DNA from: Bradyrhizobium acaciae
GTDB taxonomy: Bacteria > Pseudomonadota > Alphaproteobacteria > Rhizobiales > Xanthobacteraceae
Reading direction: 5' to 3'
Assembly (NCBI RefSeq): GCF_020889785.1
Contig: NZ_JACMYK010000009.1
Location: 55,416 to 119,415 of the forward strand
Length of the DNA stretch: 64,000 bases
The notes below the pieces were generated by a model. That model was not told the DNA's origin and did no database searches. It worked only from the letters and a program-made list of their open reading frames with translations. The first letter of the stretch is position 1, and the number at the start of each line of letters is the position of its first letter. This document shows positions 53,020-62,207 of this stretch, one piece after another. The position numbers were made by a program, and so were the translations under genes.

Positions 53020-54441
53020 GTGCTGCCGGCGCGCGTGAGGGCGGCTCACTTTAGCATTAACCTGCGCAACCAGTGGAAGGCGTGCTTGTTGAACCGCTTG
53101 CTTGTAGAGAATGCCCTAGCTCGAGTGACTGATGAGCCACGCAGCGAAACCGCTTTGCAGAGTCTGGAATCTAATGTCCGCTCATACCCGATTTCGTTTC
53201 CGGCAGTGTTCAGTCGGGCGCGTGGTTCCATCATGCTCACTGCTGACGGTCGAAAGATCATCGATTTTCTCTCTGGTGCAGGCGCGCTGAATTATGGCCA
53301 TAACAATCACCAGATCAGGGCGGCCATCACCGAATACCTTGCATCGGATGCCGTAGTCCATGGGCTTGACTTGGCCACTCCCGCGAAGCTCGAATTCATG
53401 GAGACGTTTAACGCGGTCATTCTTCGGGAACGAGGTCTGCGATATCGTTTTCAGTTTACGGGGCCAACAGGTGCTAACGCCATTGAAGCGGCCCTGAAGC
53501 TCTCGCGCAAAGTGACGGGACGTCAGAACATCATTTCGTTTACGAACGGATTTCACGGAATGAGTTTAGGGGCGAGCGCCGTCACTGCTCGTCGTAACTA
53601 CCGTGCGGCCTGCGGCGTCCCTTTGTCTGGTGCAACGTTCGTGCCCTATGATGGCTTTCTCGGGCCAGCTGTCGACACGGCTGAGTATTTAAGCACCTTG
53701 TTGTCGGACGACAGCAGTGGCATCGACGCTCCGGCCGCGATTCTCGTCGAAACCGTGCAGGGGGAGGGCGGAATCAATGTCGCCCGCAAGGAATGGCTGC
53801 AGTCGATTCAGGCCATAGCGAAAAGTGTGGGTGCCCTTTTCATAGTTGACGATATCCAGATGGGATGCGGTCGCACCGGAGACTTCTTCAGCTTCGAGTT
53901 CGCGGGCATTTCACCGGACATCGTCGTCATGTCAAAGTCGCTCAGTGGCTACGGGGTGCCACTGTCAATGTTGCTGATCAAAGAGGAGCACGATGCCTGG
54001 CGGCCAGGAGAACATACGGGCACTTTTCGAGGAAACAATCTTGCGCTTGTTTCTGCGACCGCGGCGATAAACATCTATTGGCGCAGTTGCACCTTTGCAG
54101 CAGGGGTGCGGCAAATGGGAGAGGCTATGCGTAGCCGTCTTGATGTCATCGCATCCAAACGTGGACATCATTTTAGCGTTCGAGGGCGGGGGATGGCGCT
54201 GGGTTTTGATTGCCAAGCGGCCGAAATAGCCGAAGCGACGGCTCGCAAGGCATTTCAGAAGGGACTGATGATCGAACGATGCGGTCCAAACAACCAGGTT
54301 ATAAAGTTTCTTCCTGCGCTCACAATCGACCTTGAGACACTAAATCAGGGCCTCGATATATTCGAGCTTTCTTTGGCAGAAACATTGGATGGATCCAGCT
54401 CCGACCTCGTTGGCCGTTCATCCAGCGTCGGCTCGACATGA
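53020..54441 (+). CDS. EctB-like diaminobutyrate aminotransferase (copy 2)
   Basis: A class-III PLP aminotransferase paralogous to the one at 13.4 kb and closer to canonical EctB: LESNVRSYPISFPAVFSRAR, FLSGAGALNYGHNNHQIRAA, FTGPTGANAIEAALKLSRKV, VETVQGEGGINVARKEWLQS, DDIQMGCGRTGDFFSFEF, lysine in VMSKSLSGYGVPLSMLLI and EHTGTFRGNN. It forms or uses L-2,4-diaminobutyrate. The start is uncertain: the frame opens at GTG 53020, but a TTG at 53086 after GGAAGG, or GTG 53125, would better match the family length. The next gene is a GNAT-like protein 76 bp on. No ectC is present, so the product is not ectoine; an N-acylated diaminobutyrate is one idea. Confidence 0.87.
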   Translation: MLPARVRAAHFSINLRNQWKACLLNRLLVENALARVTDEPRSETALQSLESNVRSYPISFPAVFSRARGSIMLTADGRKIIDFLSGAGALNYGHNNHQIRAAITEYLASDAVVHGLDLATPAKLEFMETFNAVILRERGLRYRFQFTGPTGANAIEAALKLSRKVTGRQNIISFTNGFHGMSLGASAVTARRNYRAACGVPLSGATFVPYDGFLGPAVDTAEYLSTLLSDDSSGIDAPAAILVETVQGEGGINVARKEWLQSIQAIAKSVGALFIVDDIQMGCGRTGDFFSFEFAGISPDIVVMSKSLSGYGVPLSMLLIKEEHDAWRPGEHTGTFRGNNLALVSATAAINIYWRSCTFAAGVRQMGEAMRSRLDVIASKRGHHFSVRGRGMALGFDCQAAEIAEATARKAFQKGLMIERCGPNNQVIKFLPALTIDLETLNQGLDIFELSLAETLDGSSSDLVGRSSSVGST

Positions 54442-54517
54442 GCGCTAGCATGCTATGAGCCACTAAACCGCTGTCTCTCCGCCTATTACATAGTTCGTCG
54501 CGAAGACAAGATGCAGA

Positions 54518-55243
54518 ATGAAACACTTCGTTGATCCACTGCGCGTCTCACGCTTTCTTCAAGTGTATGATGAAGGCGCCGCGCGAAAGGGCATCACGCT
54601 TTCAATAGGATTTGACTTTCAAGACTACGTCGCCATTACATGCGCCACCCCAACTAAGGGGCCGACATATCCAAATTTCCGACCGGATCGATCGCCAATT
54701 AAGTCAGGCGAAGGATTCTGGATGGTAGGCGTCGATACGAACAACCACGTTGCGGCGCTACAGGCCGTTCGGCTCTACGATCTTTCGTGCAGTAACCTTG
54801 CGGAACATCTTCAATCCCTGATGGCGTTCTACGCGGAGCCGACGAAGCATGCACATCCCGAGGACAATTGTACGTGCGCTGCGCCAAGTGCAAGAAAGAT
54901 GTCCGGTAAGGTAGCCTACCACGGCGACTTGTGGGTCCGAGAAGACTACAGAGGAAAGGGTATGCCCGAGATCATGGCAGGAATAGCGTTCGGGCTATCC
55001 TATGCCAAATGGGATCCCGATTTCGTATGTGCCCTTGTGGCGCGCTGGCTGATAGACAAGGGCATCGTTGCCCAATACGGATATCTGCATCATGAGCCGG
55101 GAGGCTCGATATTGCGGCTCGTGGACGAAGGGATTACTGACGACGATTGGCTTATTTGGTTGACCGGTGAGGAGTTGAGAGCTCGCCTTGATCGTCACGA
55201 GAAGCCGATTCCAGTTCAAGGGAGTGTTTGGGAGGGCAGTTAG
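54518..55243 (+). CDS. GNAT-like N-acyltransferase family protein
   Basis: A 241-residue protein. The middle has the acyl-CoA-binding signature of GNAT enzymes: AYHGDLWVREDYRGKGMPEI with MAGIAFGLSYAKW following (R/Q-x-x-G-x-G/A region). A four-residue cysteine pair (NCTCAAPSA) lies just before. The rest is not assignable. Gene order EctB-type aminotransferase then GNAT parallels ectB with ectA (diaminobutyrate acetyltransferase), although this protein is not recognisably EctA. It may acylate diaminobutyrate or a derived amine. The ATG at 54518 lacks a strong ribosome-binding site (AAGATGCAGA precedes). Confidence 0.55.
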   Translation: MKHFVDPLRVSRFLQVYDEGAARKGITLSIGFDFQDYVAITCATPTKGPTYPNFRPDRSPIKSGEGFWMVGVDTNNHVAALQAVRLYDLSCSNLAEHLQSLMAFYAEPTKHAHPEDNCTCAAPSARKMSGKVAYHGDLWVREDYRGKGMPEIMAGIAFGLSYAKWDPDFVCALVARWLIDKGIVAQYGYLHHEPGGSILRLVDEGITDDDWLIWLTGEELRARLDRHEKPIPVQGSVWEGS

Positions 55244-55573
55244 ACTGTTGGTCCTGAGCTGCGCAGCCGGGGCACGATAGACGCCGATCGGCAGTGAGTT
55301 CGTCGCGTATGCCTCGACTCTCACCATACGCAGTTTTCCATGGGGATACAGGCTGCGGGAGAGATCGATGGGCAAAGCCTTAGAACTCCGCGATCCGGCG
55401 GACGAGGGGGCGTAGCGTCCCGCGGGCGCTAGCCCAGAAGGCAAACAGCTGCAGGCCAACGCCATGGCATCCTGTAGCCCGCTTTGCTGCGGCCTTAAGA
55501 TCAGCGAACAGCTCCGGGCTGCATGCCGTATGGGCCGTGCGTGGGCTCGCCGTCGTGTCAAGCATTTTCAATT
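55244..55573. other. Intergenic, nothing recognised apart from the downstream repeated element
   Basis: About 330 bp with no supported gene. A short minus-strand frame at 55380-55577 has no similarity. The 38-bp repeated element begins at its right end. Confidence 0.45.
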
Positions 55574-55611
55574 CCAATCCGGTATAAGTCTTTCCGGATT
55601 TGGTATTGGCG
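55574..55611 (+). promoter_or_regulatory. 38-bp repeated promoter/operator element, copy A
   Basis: CCAATCCGGTATA, 12 further bases, then TTTGGTATTGGCG with its T run starting 25 bases from the first C. The same two blocks at the same spacing occur at 60834 and 63231. Within this copy CCAATCCGG and CCGGATTTGG also form an inverted repeat. It is 58 bp before the CoA-ligase ATG. Confidence 0.6.
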
Positions 55612-55669
55612 TCACCCGGTGCGACTGCGAGAAATCATCGTATGATCCCCGGCGCATGATGGAAGTCTG

Positions 55670-57235
55670 ATGCTGACGCTTAACGAGCTCATCACCAAGC
55701 AATGCTGCGAACGACCCGAAAAGCCCTTTGTCAGCTTCGAGGGCAGCGTCATGACTTTCTCGGATTTGAGGGGCCGCGTTTCCTCTGCGGCGGCAGTGCT
55801 CCGCCGGATCGGCATCAAGTCGGGGAACCGGGTCGCGCTCATGATGACAAATCACCCCGAGCACATAGTCATCTATCTTGCCTTGGCTTGGATCGGTGCG
55901 ATCAGCGTTGAGGTGAGCACCCATCTCAAGGGCCGAGGAATTCAGCTTCAGCTAGATGATGCCGAGCCACAATTTTTTATCATAGATACCAGATTTGTAT
56001 CAGAAGTAGGGTTAGCGCTGAACGAGATCCGATTTGTTGGTTTGCGTATCCTGGTACGCAACGCCGACGATATCGATCTGGGCCAGCCCTTCAGTTCGTT
56101 TTCCCTGGAGCATCGTCCTGAGACATGTGAAGCCTTCCCTGCGACACTAAATCGCGTCCATACGATCGCTTATACATCTGGATCAACCGGACGGCCGAAA
56201 GGCGTGGTCATGTCCGAGCAGTTCTTCCAGGTGGGCGCAAAAAACGCTGCCATCCTCGCGGACGTCCGAGACAATGACGTCCTATTTCTCTGGGAGCCGT
56301 TCTATCACGTCGCTGGTTGGATGACGGTGGTGATTGCCTTGCAGCGCGGGGTGTCTATCGCTTTGGTTGAGCGCTTCAGCGGTTCGCAATGCTGGGAGCA
56401 GATTAGGGCGTCGGGAGCTACTATTTTGCATTATCTCGGTGGAGCAATGAATATCCTACTCAGACAGCCAGCGAAATCCGATGATCGCGACAACCCAATT
56501 CGGATCGCGTGGGGAGCGGCGGCCCCGACCAACAGTTGGCGTGCCTTTGAAGAGCGGTTCGGTGTGACCATTCGCGAAGGCTACGGAATTTCTGAGGCGC
56601 AAAACTTTACGCATCTCAATCTCGAGGGCCGCATCGGCTCAATGGGACGGCCAGTCGAAGAGTTTGACTCCTGGATTGCGGGCGCGGACGGCAGGAGGCT
56701 GCCAAATCACGAGATCGGTGAGATCGTGGTTCGACCGAAAATGCCGGGCATTGTGATGTGCGGGTATTTCCGTGATCCAAAGAAAACGGCCGAAGTGCTG
56801 CGAGACGGATGCGTCTACACCGGAGACCTGGGTTATCGGGACGATGACGGCTTTTTCTACTACGCCGGGCGGAAGAAGGATAGCTTGCGCAGGCGCGGCG
56901 AAAACGTTTCGGCTTGGGAAGTCGAGCGAGTGATCAACTCGCACCCAGGCGTAGAGGATTCTGCGGTCGTCGGTGTGCCGTCCGAAATGGGTGAGCAAGA
57001 CATACGCGCCTTCGTGAAACCTGCGCCGGGCGTGAAGATCGATCTCCTCGATCTCATCCAATGGTGCAAAGCGCAGCTCGCCTACTATCAAGTGCCGCGA
57101 TATCTGGATTTCGTAGACGAGTTACCACGCGGCCCAACACAACGAATTCGCAAAGCCGAATTGCCCACGAGTCTCGCTGGAAGCTGGGACGTGGAGACCT
57201 CCCGCCAGATAGGTGGCGCCGTGAACGACGCGTAA
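55670..57235 (+). CDS. AMP-forming acyl-CoA ligase (CaiC/4CL-like)
   Basis: A 521-residue adenylate-forming enzyme that activates a carboxylic acid as acyl-AMP and then as CoA thioester. Core motifs: IAYTSGSTGRPKGVVMSE (P-loop), REGYGISEAQNFTHLNLEG, YTGDLGYRDDDGFFYYAGRK (Asp and Arg), GENVSAWEVERVINSHPGVE, and the terminal PTQRIRKAELP, where the catalytic Lys is expected, reading Arg-Lys. Closest in feel to carnitine/crotonobetaine-CoA ligases. The substrate cannot be read from sequence. The gene follows element copy A and precedes a P5C-type dehydrogenase by 62 bp on the same strand, probably one operon. It could supply an acyl-CoA for the GNAT protein or for the enoyl-CoA hydratase downstream. 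Confidence 0.9.
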   Translation: MLTLNELITKQCCERPEKPFVSFEGSVMTFSDLRGRVSSAAAVLRRIGIKSGNRVALMMTNHPEHIVIYLALAWIGAISVEVSTHLKGRGIQLQLDDAEPQFFIIDTRFVSEVGLALNEIRFVGLRILVRNADDIDLGQPFSSFSLEHRPETCEAFPATLNRVHTIAYTSGSTGRPKGVVMSEQFFQVGAKNAAILADVRDNDVLFLWEPFYHVAGWMTVVIALQRGVSIALVERFSGSQCWEQIRASGATILHYLGGAMNILLRQPAKSDDRDNPIRIAWGAAAPTNSWRAFEERFGVTIREGYGISEAQNFTHLNLEGRIGSMGRPVEEFDSWIAGADGRRLPNHEIGEIVVRPKMPGIVMCGYFRDPKKTAEVLRDGCVYTGDLGYRDDDGFFYYAGRKKDSLRRRGENVSAWEVERVINSHPGVEDSAVVGVPSEMGEQDIRAFVKPAPGVKIDLLDLIQWCKAQLAYYQVPRYLDFVDELPRGPTQRIRKAELPTSLAGSWDVETSRQIGGAVNDA

Positions 57236-57297
57236 CCGCTTGAAGCACACAGGCGCGCACCAATACTCCAGCTGGAAAAGAACGGTTACCGCACACA

Positions 57298-58962
57298 ATG
57301 TTCCAAGATATCAACTCTGTCGTCGAATCCTCGTATGCACGTCCTCCGCTTGCGCGCAACGAACTCGTTCGCGACTATGCCCCGAATAGTCCCGAACGAC
57401 TGGCAATAAAGGCTGCACTGAAGCAATTGAGCAGCCAGCGTCTCGAGTTGCCTCTCATCATCAATGGTGCCGAACGCCGGACTGGACGTCTTGAGACTGC
57501 GGTCATGCCTCATCGGCACAATCATGTTCTTGGCGAGGCTCATCTCGCCTCCGAAGCCGAAGTAAAAGCTGCGATCGATGCGGCTAAGAGCGCATGGAGC
57601 AGCTGGTCGTCATGGCCATGGACTGAGAGAGCTGCAATTTTCTTGAAAGCCGCTGAGCTAGTGTCGGGGCCGTGGCGTGATCGTCTCAACGCGGCGACGA
57701 TGCTCGGTCAATCCAAGACAGTCCACCAAGCAGAGATCGATTCCGCAGCGGAGCTGATCGATTTCTGGCGATTCAACGTCGAATTCATGACGCGCCTCTA
57801 TGAAGATCAGCCCATCTCAGCTGCCGGTGTCTGGAATCGCAGCGACTATAGGCCGCTGGAGGGCTTCGTTCTGGCGATCACGCCGTTCAACTTTACCGCG
57901 ATCGCTGGCAACCTGCCAACCGCGCCCGCTTTGATGGGCAACACCGTTGTGTGGAAGCCGGCAGCAACTGCCAAATATTCTGCATACATGATCATGCAGA
58001 TCTTGCATAAGGCCGGGCTTCCGGACGGGGTCATCAATCTGGTCTATGGAGATGGTGCCCAGATTGCCGATATTGCATTGGCTGATGAGGGCCTTGCTGG
58101 TGTTCACTTCACGGGTTCCACGCAGGTCTTCAACAACATCTATCACAAAGTTGGATCAAACATCTCCCAATACCGCAACTACCCGCGGCTAGTGGGCGAG
58201 ACTGGTGGCAAGAACTTCATTCTGGCTCACCAGAGTGCGGACGTTCACGCCTTGGCGACCGCCATCATCAGAGGTGGCTACGAATATCAAGGACAAAAGT
58301 GCTCTGCTGCATCGCGGATATTCGTTCCGGAGTCGCTGTGGCCGAGACTGAAGACGATCTTGTGCGACGAAATCGGGACGATCAAGGTTGGTGACATCGC
58401 CGATTTCGGCAACTTCATGGGCGCAGTCATCGACCAAAAGGTCTGGCGCAAGCACATGCGTGTTTTCGAGGAGGCGAGATCGTCGAAGGCGCAAATCCTA
58501 AGAGGAGGGGAGGGAGACGACAAAACCGGGTACTTCGTTGCGCCCACTCTGATTCAAACAGACGATCTACAGTCGCAACTCTTGACCGAGGAATTCTTTG
58601 GTCCGATCATCACAACTTATGTCTACCGCGATAGCGATTTCGAGTCTACTTTGGAGAAGATCGATCGAACAGGTACGTACGGTCTCACAGGTGCGATCTT
58701 CTCGAGAGATCGCCAGGTGATCAGCCGCGCGCTCGGTCAGCTACGATGCGCCGCGGGTAATTTTTACATCAACGATAAGCCAACTGGAGCGATTGTCGGC
58801 CAACAGCCATTCGGCGGTGCACGGTCCTCCGGGACCAATGACAAGGCCGGCTCCATGTGGAATCTGATCCGCTGGACCTCTCCCAGAAGCATTAAGGAAG
58901 CGTTCGTCCCTCCCCAGGACTATCGCTATCCGTTTTTGTCCGGCGGCTCTGCCGGCGCGTGA
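57298..58962 (+). CDS. 1-pyrroline-5-carboxylate (glutamate semialdehyde) dehydrogenase-type ALDH
   Basis: A 554-residue aldehyde dehydrogenase of the stand-alone P5CDH class, which oxidises L-glutamate-5-semialdehyde to glutamate with NAD. Motifs: FNFTAIAGNLPTAPALMGNT, VHFTGSTQVFNNIYHKVG, the general base in RLVGETGGKNFILAH, the catalytic Cys in EYQGQKCSAASRIFVPE, and the class signature VGQQPFGGARSSGTNDKAGS then WTSPRSIKEAF. This is unlike the bifunctional PutA of most proteobacteria, so it may be a dedicated copy. In this cluster it could feed glutamate to the aminotransferase or oxidise a related semialdehyde, such as aspartate semialdehyde. It follows the ligase by 62 bp. Confidence 0.9.
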   Translation: MFQDINSVVESSYARPPLARNELVRDYAPNSPERLAIKAALKQLSSQRLELPLIINGAERRTGRLETAVMPHRHNHVLGEAHLASEAEVKAAIDAAKSAWSSWSSWPWTERAAIFLKAAELVSGPWRDRLNAATMLGQSKTVHQAEIDSAAELIDFWRFNVEFMTRLYEDQPISAAGVWNRSDYRPLEGFVLAITPFNFTAIAGNLPTAPALMGNTVVWKPAATAKYSAYMIMQILHKAGLPDGVINLVYGDGAQIADIALADEGLAGVHFTGSTQVFNNIYHKVGSNISQYRNYPRLVGETGGKNFILAHQSADVHALATAIIRGGYEYQGQKCSAASRIFVPESLWPRLKTILCDEIGTIKVGDIADFGNFMGAVIDQKVWRKHMRVFEEARSSKAQILRGGEGDDKTGYFVAPTLIQTDDLQSQLLTEEFFGPIITTYVYRDSDFESTLEKIDRTGTYGLTGAIFSRDRQVISRALGQLRCAAGNFYINDKPTGAIVGQQPFGGARSSGTNDKAGSMWNLIRWTSPRSIKEAFVPPQDYRYPFLSGGSAGA

Positions 58963-59114
58963 ATATCAAAAACCTGCAACACGACTGTGACCTGGCATGG
59001 TTGGCGTCCGCAATGATTTGCTACTCCATTGGGGCGGGCTGACTTGATATGACTTCGGTGCGGCAATGCGTTGGCCGCGCCTCTGGCTACGTCACAGTCT
59101 TCGAACAGATCTAG

Positions 59115-60594
59115 GAGGCTGTTGAAGAAGTTGGTGGCGGAGCGTTTCGTATCGTGATTCTCTAGGACCAGGATTTAACTGGGGGCGCGATGCGGGGGAG
59201 TGACGAACGGTCCGGCTCGCTTTTCAGTTATGTGGACCTGGAAGCTCGGGTTCGCGTGGACCACCCGTTACGGGTGATCCTGGACTGGCGAACGCGGCGC
59301 TGAGCGATCTTTCTGGGGAATTCGGCAAGCTCTATACGGACTTCGGTCGCCCCTCGATCGCACCGGAGAAGCTGCTTCGGGCGATGCTCCTGCAAGCGTT
59401 CTATGGAGTTCGCTCGGAACCGCATTTGATGGAACGGATGGAGTTCGATCTTCTGTTCCGCTGGTTCGTCGGGCTTGCGGTGGATGATGCGGTTTGGGAC
59501 CATTCGACCTTCTCGAAGAACCGCGACCGGCTGCTTGAGGGCGAGATTGCGGCCAAGTTCCTGAACGCACTTTTGGCGCAGCCAAAGGTCAAGCATCTGC
59601 TATCGAGCGTTCACTTCTCGGTGGATGGCACGCTGATTGAAGCCTGGGCTTCGATCAAGAGCTTCCAGAGGAAGGATGGCCGTGACAAAGATCAGGACGG
59701 TCCGGGACGCAATGCCGAGCGCAGCTTCCACAAGGAGAAGGGATCGAATGAGACCCATGCGAGCACGACCGATCCCGAGGCCCGGCTCTACAAGAAGGGT
59801 GACGGCCAGCCAGCCAAGCTAAGCTACATGGGCCATGCGCTGATGGAGAACCGCAATGGTTTAGCTGTTTTGGGCGGGTCAGCCAAGCGACGGGCACCGC
59901 CGAATGGGAGATCACGCTTGCTATGATCGATGCGCGGGCGCACGAAACGGATCAGTCTGGGGGGGACAAGGCTATGACGTCACGCAGTTCGTGCACGACC
60001 TCAGAGATAGATTAGTTACCCCGCATATCGCGATCGACGGGCATCTGAGTAAGACCGGCAAGCGGCGCAAGACGGCGATCGACGCGCGTACCACACGTCA
60101 CAGCGGCTATGACATCAGCCAGCGCTGCCGCGAACGCATCGAAGAAGTCTTCGGCTGGATCAAGAGTTCCGCTGGGTTGACCATGGTCAAGCTACGAGGC
60201 CGCGACTGCGTGGATGCCGTCTTCGTCCTGGCGCTTGCGGCCTACAATTTGATCCGGCTGCCCAAGCTTCTGGCGGCATCGGCATGAGCATCCAGGGCAG
60301 ATAGCACGTCGTCGGGACCCCGGACTACGACATGGCCGTGGCCGGCGCCTACATCCTGTTCGATAAGGCCGGCGGTGAGTTCGCCTTTGATTGCCGCACA
60401 GGCTCCATTCATGGAGCCTGCCACGGCGATGCCGTCGAGTTTGATTGGCAGGCAAACGACGAAATGGAGCCAGCCGAGGGTGACGGCTGGGCCGAACTAA
60501 AGAATGACGGCTCACTCGAAGGCGAGATCTGCCTCCTCAACGGCGACAACATCCCGTTCATCGCACGATGTTCAAAGACTTCTTTAACAGCCTG
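59115..60594 (+). mobile_element. IS5-type insertion sequence with CTAG target duplication
   Basis: Left end GAGGCTGTTGAAGAAGT (59115) and right end, read inward, CAGGCTGTTAAAGAAGT (to 60594) are imperfect terminal inverted repeats. Each is flanked by CTAG (59111-59114 and 60595-60598), a 4-bp duplication typical of the IS5 group. The element is 1480 bp and carries a frameshifted transposase and a small passenger gene. The intact ends and target duplication indicate fairly recent insertion, between the dehydrogenase gene and the binding-protein gene of the cluster. Confidence 0.85.
59190..60287 (+). pseudogene. IS5-family transposase, frameshifted
   Basis: Pieces in three frames together make an almost full DDE transposase: SGSLFSYVDLEARVRVDHPL (from 59190), then LSDLSGEFGKLYTDFGRPSI and LLQAFYGVRSEPHLMERMEF, VWDHSTFSKNRDRLLEG, VHFSVDGTLIEAWASIKSF (first Asp), and a final piece (59904-60287) with HIAIDGHLSKTGKRRKTAID and RERIEEVFGWIKSSAGLTMV (the terminal Glu region). 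Frame breaks near 59285 and 59880 and a small loss before 59990 remove function. It may still be mobilised in trans because the ends are intact. Confidence 0.85.
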
Positions 60595-60598
60595 CTAG
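60332..60598 (+). CDS. Small passenger protein at the IS right end
   Basis: An 88-residue acidic protein (GEFAFDCRTGSIHGACHGDA, EFDWQANDEMEPAEGDGWAE, DGSLEGEICLLNGDNIPFIA) lying between the transposase and the right terminal repeat. The composition is well ordered and the sequence resembles hypothetical proteins I associate with rhizobial IS copies. The last residues are encoded by the terminal repeat, and the final Cys and the TAG stop use the CTAG target duplication. An in-frame start further upstream is possible. Function unknown. Confidence 0.6.
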   Translation: MAVAGAYILFDKAGGEFAFDCRTGSIHGACHGDAVEFDWQANDEMEPAEGDGWAELKNDGSLEGEICLLNGDNIPFIARCSKTSLTAC

Positions 60599-60833
60599 AT
60601 GTCGTTTACAAGGGCTGGCTACGCGCGTGTCTCCATCAAAACGGTGCAGTGCCAACTGCAGGTCGTTGAAGATGGCGACAGCGGCACGCTCGCTGTGTTT
60701 GCTGCTCACACGCTCGCCCGCCTTCGAGAAGGCCGATGTTCTGCGTCGGTGAGGTCGCCGGTTCCCGCTCCGCGTGAGCGGGTATGGTCACGAGATCCGC
60801 GTAGGTAGGTCGCCTGACAAGCACAGGTCCATT

Positions 60834-60871
60834 CCAATCTGGTATAGAGAACTTTGAAATTGGTATTGGCG
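60834..60871 (+). promoter_or_regulatory. 38-bp repeated promoter/operator element, copy B
   Basis: CCAATCTGGTATA and, 25 bases from its start, ATTGGTATTGGCG: both blocks match copy A with identical spacing, while the bases between differ. It is 59 bp before the ATG of the first EhuB-like gene. Confidence 0.6.
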
Positions 60872-60930
60872 CCCGCTAGGTCAGCTCGCACACAATACCT
60901 GAAACTCTGTACGTTTCGAAAGGACGAGGC

Positions 60931-61779
60931 ATGCGTTCGAACTCGGGATTTTTGTCATTCGTTCTTTTCCTCGCATTCGCTTTTCACTCGCTTCCAGCGT
61001 ATGCTCGAAGCGAGGATGCTTTGCTTCTCTCCATGCGCGAGGCCGGTGAAGCCAAGGCGGCGATCGCCGCTGCACCTCCGTGGGCATTCACCTCGCCGAG
61101 CGGAGAGCCGCAGGGATACCTGATCGACATTACGAACCTCGCACTCGAAGGGCTGACTGCGCCGAAAATCTCTGTTTCACTCACGACATGGGATTCCATG
61201 ATCCCGGGTCTGCAGGCGCGCCGTTTCGACTTGGTGCCGGCCGGCCTGTTGATCACAGCAGATCGCTGCAAGGTGGTCGCCTTTTCGGCGCCAATCACAG
61301 CTCAGCAGGATGCTCTTCATGTGCTGCCTGGTAATCCGAAGCATCTTTCCGGCTACGCTCAGATCGCGCAGAACCCTGACATCGAGCTCGCTGTGCTAAC
61401 GGGCTCCGCCCAGGAGGCGTTTGCACTGAAGCAAGGGATTAGTTCGGCTCAGCTTGTTCGCGTCCCGGACATTCAAGCAGGCATCGCAACTGTCCGAGGT
61501 GGCCGGGCCCATGCCTTCGCCGTTGGACAATTCTCCGTGCCGCATCCTCAGCGGAAGGGGGTCGAAGTTGTTGTCGATAAGCGGGCGCCGATCACCGGCA
61601 TGGCCGTCGCTTTTCGTAAGGACGACGCGCATTTCCGCGATGCATTTAACGAGCAGCTCACTCTTCTCAGGAGCGGCGGTGCGATGAAGGATCTGTATGT
61701 CGGCAAGTACGGATTTCCCAACTGGGACGTGCTTGCCAAGCTTGTGAAGCCCGGCGACATCGTGCCCGGCTGTGAATAG
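60931..61779 (+). CDS. EhuB-like ABC transporter substrate-binding protein 1
   Basis: A 282-residue periplasmic amino-acid-type binding protein (SBP_bac_3) with a signal peptide (FLSFVLFLAFAFHSLPAYA). The segment WDSMIPGLQARRFDLVPAGL, then ITADRCKVVAFSAPI, closely follows the ectoine-binding protein EhuB (LIPGLQAGRFD...ITPERC...FSNP), as do LPGNPKHLSGYAQIA and GGRAHAFAVGQFSV. The ligand is therefore likely a small polar amino acid such as ectoine or diaminobutyrate-related, not proven. No permease or ATPase gene accompanies it inside the window. Element copy B lies 59 bp ahead. A paralogue begins at 63320 and the two flank an enoyl-CoA hydratase. Confidence 0.88.
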   Translation: MRSNSGFLSFVLFLAFAFHSLPAYARSEDALLLSMREAGEAKAAIAAAPPWAFTSPSGEPQGYLIDITNLALEGLTAPKISVSLTTWDSMIPGLQARRFDLVPAGLLITADRCKVVAFSAPITAQQDALHVLPGNPKHLSGYAQIAQNPDIELAVLTGSAQEAFALKQGISSAQLVRVPDIQAGIATVRGGRAHAFAVGQFSVPHPQRKGVEVVVDKRAPITGMAVAFRKDDAHFRDAFNEQLTLLRSGGAMKDLYVGKYGFPNWDVLAKLVKPGDIVPGCE

Positions 61780-62207
61780 ATTTTACCAATGTTAGCTCCA
61801 CGAACGAGCCGATGTCGAACTCAAAGGATGCCTCGAGCTTAGCCGATGAAAGCGGTAGGCTATTCATTCGACCTAGTGGGATCTGCATATGAATCTGGAG
61901 CGGTCTATTCAATGCGATCTGCCGACGAGGGGCTCCCGCGGTGAGCTGCCCGCTGACCGAGAGAAGGCAAATCTGCAATCATCAGTGGAATCGCTTTCTC
62001 GAATTCGAGGATCGTCGCCTTGCAACAAGCCCCTCGTCGCTGAGTCGAACGCTACAGAATGTACGATCGGACGGCGACATCTCCTTAGACAACTTGCGAA
62101 ACTCGATAAGGATGTCGAATTACCGGCCAAACGATGCTCAATGCATAGCCGGGCACGAGATACGGTGAAGCCGCGTAACATGCCGAAGCGTGGTTAAGGA
62201 GAATGTA
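61780..62207. other. Intergenic, no supported gene
   Basis: About 430 bp. A plus-strand frame at 61889-62197 overlaps other short frames and has no motif. It ends in the AAGGAG ribosome-binding site of the enoyl-CoA hydratase. Confidence 0.45.
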
